Assembly: GCF_012516375.2 (NCBI RefSeq)
Contig: NZ_CP051204.2
Span: 7,130,001-7,194,000 of the forward strand
Direction: 5' to 3'
Length of the DNA stretch: 64,000 nucleotides
Source: Chitinophaga oryzae
Lineage (GTDB): Bacteria > Bacteroidota > Bacteroidia > Chitinophagales > Chitinophagaceae
Made by a program: the position numbers and the translations under genes. The notes under the pieces were generated by a model. The model was not told the origin of the DNA, did not search any database, and saw nothing but the letters and a program-made list of their open reading frames with translations. Positions 60,577 to 64,000 of the stretch are shown one piece after another. Position 1 is the first letter of the stretch; every line of letters begins with the position of its first letter.

Positions 60577-61332
60577 TTAGAACCGGACGTTCACGCCTTT
60601 CTCGTACAGGAAAGTTTTAAGCGCCGGAATTTCAATTTCTTTATAGTGGAAGATGCTGGCGGCCAGCGCTGCATCTGCCTGTGCGTTTTCGAATACGTCC
60701 ACGAAGTGTTGCATGGTGCCTGCACCTCCGGAAGCAATCACCGGTACATGCAGGTTTTGTGACAGCTGCGCCGTGATGTCCAGCGCAAAGCCCTGCTTGG
60801 TACCGTCGTTGTTCATAGAGGTGAGCAGGATCTCTCCCGCGCCGCGGTCTACCGCCTCTTTGGCCCAGTCAAACGCCTTGCGGTCCGTTTTTACACGACC
60901 GCCGTTCAGATACACATACCAGTCACCGTCTTCGAAACGCGTGTCAATAGCCAGCACAATACACTGACTGCCAAATTCGCGCGCCAGCGTGTCTACCAGC
61001 TCCGGATTTTTAAAAGCAGCAGTATTCACAGAAATCTTGTCGGCGCCGGATTGCAGGAGAGCATACACATCTTCCACTTCGGCAATACCGCCGCCTACGG
61101 TAAACGGGATATTGACATGCCGCGCAATACGGGTGACCAGTTCGGCCAGCGTCTTTCTTCGTTCGTTCGTTGCCGTTATATCCAGGAACACCAGTTCATC
61201 CGCTCCCTGCGAGGCATATAAAGCGCCCAGCTCAATGGGATCGCCTGCATCCCGGATATTTTCAAAATTGATACCTTTCACGGTACGGCCGTCTTTGATA
61301 TCCAGACAGGGTATGATACGTTTGGTCAGCAT
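60577..61332 (-). CDS. hisF: Imidazole glycerol phosphate synthase, cyclase subunit
   Basis: 251 residues, the standard HisF length. (beta/alpha)8 barrel with the catalytic Asp11 (IPCLDIKDG) and Asp near 130 (LAIDTRF); phosphate loops VGGGIAEV and ASGGAGTM. It takes ammonia from HisH, encoded in the same unit, and closes the imidazole ring. Gene order hisH, GNAT-hisA, hisF, hisIE is compact. Confidence 0.96.
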   Translation of the reverse strand: MLTKRIIPCLDIKDGRTVKGINFENIRDAGDPIELGALYASQGADELVFLDITATNERRKTLAELVTRIARHVNIPFTVGGGIAEVEDVYALLQSGADKISVNTAAFKNPELVDTLAREFGSQCIVLAIDTRFEDGDWYVYLNGGRVKTDRKAFDWAKEAVDRGAGEILLTSMNNDGTKQGFALDITAQLSQNLHVPVIASGGAGTMQHFVDVFENAQADAALAASIFHYKEIEIPALKTFLYEKGVNVRF

Positions 61333-61344
61333 ACGTTAATAATT

Positions 61345-62487
61345 TTAGAGGAATGATTTTAATTCCGCTGTTGAAATTTTGCCTTCGTAGATAGCTTTGC
61401 CGATGATCACGCCGTGGCAACCTATCTCCTGCAGGGCGGCCACATCACCGATGTTGCTGACGCCACCGCTGGCCACAAAGTTGATGCCCGGGAACCCGCT
61501 GATGATCTTTTTATACAGGTCGATGGAAGGGCCGGCCAGCAGACCGTCTTTCGCGATGTCTGTACAGAAGATGTTTTGCACACCACGGTCTATATTAGAC
61601 TCCAGAAAATCAAATACAGACAGGCCGGTCGTTTCCAACCATCCGCCCACCGCTATTTTTTCTTCTTTTACATCGGCGCCGAGGAAAATTTTATCTGCCC
61701 CGTAACGTTCCACCCAGCTGAAAAACAGCTCAGGCGATTTCACGGCCACGCTGCCGATGGTCGCCAGCGCGGCGCCGCACTCATATACGATCTCCAGGTC
61801 TTTGTCCGTTTTGATGCCGCCGCCAAAATCTGTTACCAGCGATGTTTTACCGGCGATATTTTCCAGCACTTTCCAGTTCACCACAGCACCTTTTTTGGCG
61901 CCGTCGAGGTCTACCAGGTGCAGGCGGCGAACGCCCAGCGCCTCAAATTCTTTCGCCACTTCCAGCGGATGTTCGTTATACACTTTCTGCTGGCTGTAAT
62001 CGCCCTGCGTGAGGCGCACACATTTGCCATCGATAATATCGATGGCAGGGATTACCTCAAAACGTTTGGCTGCAGGCTTTTCCAATGATAGTTCCATACG
62101 GATGAAATTGATGCCGTCTTTTACAAAATAATTGCCCCGGGTGGTGTACCCGAGGCGGTGGTAAAAAGATACTGCCGTTTCACGGGCGTTGCACCAGAGG
62201 AGCTGGATATTTTCTTTCCGGCAGATGTCTGCCAGGTGTGCCAGTATGGCTTTTCCATACCCTTTGCCCTGCGCTGCCGGCAATGTGGCCAGCTTGCGGA
62301 ACTGCGCCTCTCCTTTTCCGGGAAACAGCGACACCACCGTCACCAGCTGTCCGCCGTCGAACACGCCGAAATGCAGGCCGTCGGCGTCATGGTCTACCGT
62401 TACTGCCTCCAGCGTTGCGTTGGGATACAACACATCTCTGCGTATGCGTAACAGGGCGTCATCCACACTGATCCTTCTGATTTGCAT
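61345..62487 (-). CDS. hisA: GNAT acetyltransferase - HisA fusion protein
   Basis: 380 residues in one frame. Residues 1-130: GNAT N-acetyltransferase fold with the acetyl-CoA loop QGKGYGKA at 73-80 and the motif YHRLGYTTRG. Residues 131-380: HisA, with FEVIPAIDIIDGKCVRL (catalytic Asp150), FGGGIKT, FCTDIAKDG and VASGGVSNIGD. A Met at 131 (ATG 62095-62097) lies exactly at the junction, so reinitiation there could give free HisA. HisA isomerises ProFAR to PRFAR; the GNAT substrate is unknown. Ordinary HisA proteins are about 240 residues, so the fusion is unusual. Confidence 0.93.
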   Translation of the reverse strand: MQIRRISVDDALLRIRRDVLYPNATLEAVTVDHDADGLHFGVFDGGQLVTVVSLFPGKGEAQFRKLATLPAAQGKGYGKAILAHLADICRKENIQLLWCNARETAVSFYHRLGYTTRGNYFVKDGINFIRMELSLEKPAAKRFEVIPAIDIIDGKCVRLTQGDYSQQKVYNEHPLEVAKEFEALGVRRLHLVDLDGAKKGAVVNWKVLENIAGKTSLVTDFGGGIKTDKDLEIVYECGAALATIGSVAVKSPELFFSWVERYGADKIFLGADVKEEKIAVGGWLETTGLSVFDFLESNIDRGVQNIFCTDIAKDGLLAGPSIDLYKKIISGFPGINFVASGGVSNIGDVAALQEIGCHGVIIGKAIYEGKISTAELKSFL

Positions 62488-62488
62488 T

Positions 62489-63082
62489 TTATAAGTTCAA
62501 AAAGTTTTCGATGATACGGGCGCCGTGTTCCGCCGATTTTTCGGGGTGGAACTGCACCGCATAAAAATTATCTTTCTGCAACGCAGCACTGTAGTTGATC
62601 ACATAATTGGTGATGGCCACCGTGTCTGCGCCCAGCGCTGCATAATAACTGTGCACGAAGTACATGTAGCTGTTTTCCGGCACATGCTCAAACATCACGC
62701 TGTGCAGACCGGTAATGTTATTCCATCCTATCTGTGGTATCTTCAGCAGGTTTTCTACCGGAGAAGTGAAACGTTTCACTTCCACATCAAATACACCGAT
62801 GCACGGCGTATCGTTCTCTTCCGAGTGGCGGCACAGCAACTGCATACCCAGGCAGATGCCCAGCACCGGCTGTTGCAGGCCGGCAATCAGCTTGTCGAGG
62901 TTACGCTCCTGCAGGTACCGCATGGCAGTACTGGCTTCGCCTACCCCAGGGAAAATCACCCTGTCGGCCGACAGGATCTCTTCCGGATTATCCGTCACAA
63001 TACCGTTTACGCCCAAACGCTCCAGCGCAAACTGTACGGAGCGGATATTCCCGGCATTGTATTTTATGATAGCTGTTTTCAT
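62489..63082 (-). CDS. hisH: Imidazole glycerol phosphate synthase, glutaminase subunit
   Basis: 197 residues. GICLGMQLL gives the glutaminase Cys77; VQFHPEKSAEHG holds the His and Glu of the triad. Ammonia passes to HisF. The start codon is directly after a heptamer-repeat arm that fills the gap to trpA, and the GNAT-hisA frame begins within two bases of its stop codon. Confidence 0.96.
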   Translation of the reverse strand: MKTAIIKYNAGNIRSVQFALERLGVNGIVTDNPEEILSADRVIFPGVGEASTAMRYLQERNLDKLIAGLQQPVLGICLGMQLLCRHSEENDTPCIGVFDVEVKRFTSPVENLLKIPQIGWNNITGLHSVMFEHVPENSYMYFVHSYYAALGADTVAITNYVINYSAALQKDNFYAVQFHPEKSAEHGARIIENFLNL

Positions 63083-63185
63083 AATTACGAATTAGGAATT
63101 ACGAATTACGAATGAAGAACTTCGAATCCGCATGGAGGCTTCAGCAGCCGCCAAATTCGTAATTCGTAATTCGTAATTCGTAATT
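63083..63185. repeat. Palindromic heptamer array filling the hisH-trpA gap
   Basis: Arms 63083-63113 (AATTACG units with one AATTAGG variant) and 63153-63185 (CGTAATT units) enclose a 39-bp centre with its own TGAAG/CTTCA pairing. It spans the whole gap from the hisH start codon to the TAG stop of trpA. Confidence 0.92.
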
Positions 63186-63956
63186 CTATTTAATGGATCC
63201 TATAAAATTACGAACTGTATCGTCAATATCCTTGCCTTCTCCCAACGCTTTGATAAACGCGGTGCCGATAATAGCGCCGTTGGTATAACGGCAGGCGGCG
63301 TCGAAGGTGGCTTTGTCTTTAATGCCAAAACCGATGAGCACCGGGTTTTGCAGCTTCAGCTGCTGCAGTCTTTCGAAATAAGCCTGCTGGTGCGACATGT
63401 CTTTGTCTTTTCCGGTAGTAGAAGAAGAAGACACGGCATACAGGAAACCTTTGCTCAGGCTGTCCAGCTGGCGAATACGCTCATCGCTGGTTTCCGGGGT
63501 CACCAGGAAGATGAGGTTTACGTTGTTTTCTTCGAAGATGGTTTTGTACTCCGCCACGTATTCCGCCATGGGCAGATCGGGCAGGATAACGCCATCGACG
63601 CCTACTTCCGCACATTTCTTCACGAAGGCTTCCACGCCGTACAGCAATACCGGGTTGAAGTACCCCATCAGGATAACGGGGACGTGTATACGGTCCCGGA
63701 AGCCGGCCAGCTGTTCAAAGAGTTTGTGCACGCTCATGCCATTTTTCAACGCACGGGTACCGCTGTCCTGGATAACAGGGCCGTCGGCCAGCGGGTCGGA
63801 AAAAGGCATGCCCAGCTCGATGAGGTCTGCCCCGTGTTGCTGCAGGGCTGTCATCACCGGCAGGGTATCGTTCAGCTCCGGATACCCGGCGGTACAATAT
63901 ATATTCAGAACACCGTGTTGTTTGGCTGCAAACAATTGGTCAATACGGTTTTGCAT
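63186..63956 (-). CDS. trpA: Tryptophan synthase alpha subunit
   Basis: 256 residues. LIELGMPFSDPLADGP supplies the catalytic Glu47 and Asp58; the phosphate loop GFGIKDKATF and GAIIGTAFIKAL end the barrel as in TrpA. It cleaves indole-3-glycerol phosphate and passes indole to TrpB, whose C-terminal codons end 8 bp upstream. The adjoining his genes suggest a joint amino acid synthesis transcript, interrupted only by the palindrome. Confidence 0.96.
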   Translation of the reverse strand: MQNRIDQLFAAKQHGVLNIYCTAGYPELNDTLPVMTALQQHGADLIELGMPFSDPLADGPVIQDSGTRALKNGMSVHKLFEQLAGFRDRIHVPVILMGYFNPVLLYGVEAFVKKCAEVGVDGVILPDLPMAEYVAEYKTIFEENNVNLIFLVTPETSDERIRQLDSLSKGFLYAVSSSSTTGKDKDMSHQQAYFERLQQLKLQNPVLIGFGIKDKATFDAACRYTNGAIIGTAFIKALGEGKDIDDTVRNFIGSIK

Positions 63957-63964
63957 ACTCCAGA

Positions 63965-64000
63965 TTATTTATTCATGTGACGGATATAGGTATTCAGGTC
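63965..64000 (-). CDS. trpB: C-terminal end of tryptophan synthase beta subunit (partial, runs off window)
   Basis: The last 11 codons before TAA read DLNTYIRHMNK, fitting the C-terminus of TrpB in Bacteroidota. The frame continues upstream beyond the window end. Position directly before trpA fits the usual trpBA order. The fragment is too short for proof. Confidence 0.75.
   Translation of the reverse strand, partial: DLNTYIRHMNK

Overview
The window reads as a chromosomal segment of a Bacteroidota bacterium, most likely Chitinophaga or a close relative in the Chitinophagaceae. The evidence is a SusC/SusD pair, Bacteroidota-type promoters (TTTG, about 19 bp, TAnnTTTG), few Shine-Dalgarno sites, many SPII lipoproteins, two TlpA/DUF4369 proteins, a DUF4270 lipoprotein and a complete-looking flexirubin/aryl-polyene locus. 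This assignment is inferred from gene content only. I see no rRNA, tRNA, CRISPR array or transposase.

Layout. 1-4.06 kb (+): 3' part of a SusC TonB-dependent transporter, a SusD lipoprotein and a strong terminator. 4.06-4.64 kb: non-coding, with GC-rich hairpins and a possible gene remnant. 4.6-8.4 kb (-): HupE-like membrane protein, M1 peptidase and esterase. 8.45-10.02 kb (+): DUF6702 protein, zeta-toxin-like kinase, an overlapping 59-residue protein and a small YgiT/MqsA-like protein. 10.0-36.1 kb (-): 25 co-directional genes for a flexirubin-type pigment. They run from a tyrosine ammonia-lyase, which has a textbook promoter with an inverted repeat over its -33 element, through ketosynthases, ACPs, dehydratases, ketoreductase, thioesterase, acyltransferases, methyltransferases, a halogenase-like flavoenzyme, LolA-like transport proteins, an MMPL/acyltransferase/methyltransferase fusion, a C45 hydrolase, AcpS and a CoA-ligase-like enzyme. 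36.2-41.6 kb (-): CNNM/HlyC protein, ZIP transporter, PAP2 phosphatase, methyltransferase, LTA-synthase-like sulfatase-fold protein. 41.8-43.1 kb (+): glmM. 43.3-46.6 kb (-): cysteine desulfurase and a LytTR two-component pair. 46.8-51.0 kb: Kelch lipoprotein and DUF4907 (-), divergent from a DUF4270 lipoprotein and a beta-barrel protein (+). 51.1-54.85 kb: GH1 glycosidase (-), FGE-like lipoprotein (+), DsbA-like protein and peroxiredoxin (-). 54.97-57.03 kb (-): M56/BlaR1-like protein and BlaI-like repressor with twin operators. 57.15-57.33 kb: minisatellite. 57.5-59.8 kb (-): two TlpA proteins. 59.96-64 kb (-): hisIE, hisF, a GNAT-hisA fusion, hisH, trpA and the tail of trpB.

How the pigment genes may work together (inference from families): TAL would make 4-coumarate from tyrosine; the ligase or ACPs would load it; KS/CLF, FabG and two hotdog dehydratases would build the polyene; methyltransferases and the flavoenzyme would decorate the ring; LolA-like, lipoprotein and MMPL proteins would move the product to the outer membrane. 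No recognisable darA/darB (dialkylresorcinol half) lies in the window.

The most unusual structure is a set of intergenic palindromes whose two arms are built from short A/T-rich tandem repeats. Several fill the gap from one stop codon to the next gene boundary, and the repeats enter coding ends in at least one case. A larger 187-bp palindrome built on GCAAAG motifs sits between the divergent GH1 and FGE genes. The clearest single-gene oddity is the in-frame GNAT-HisA fusion.
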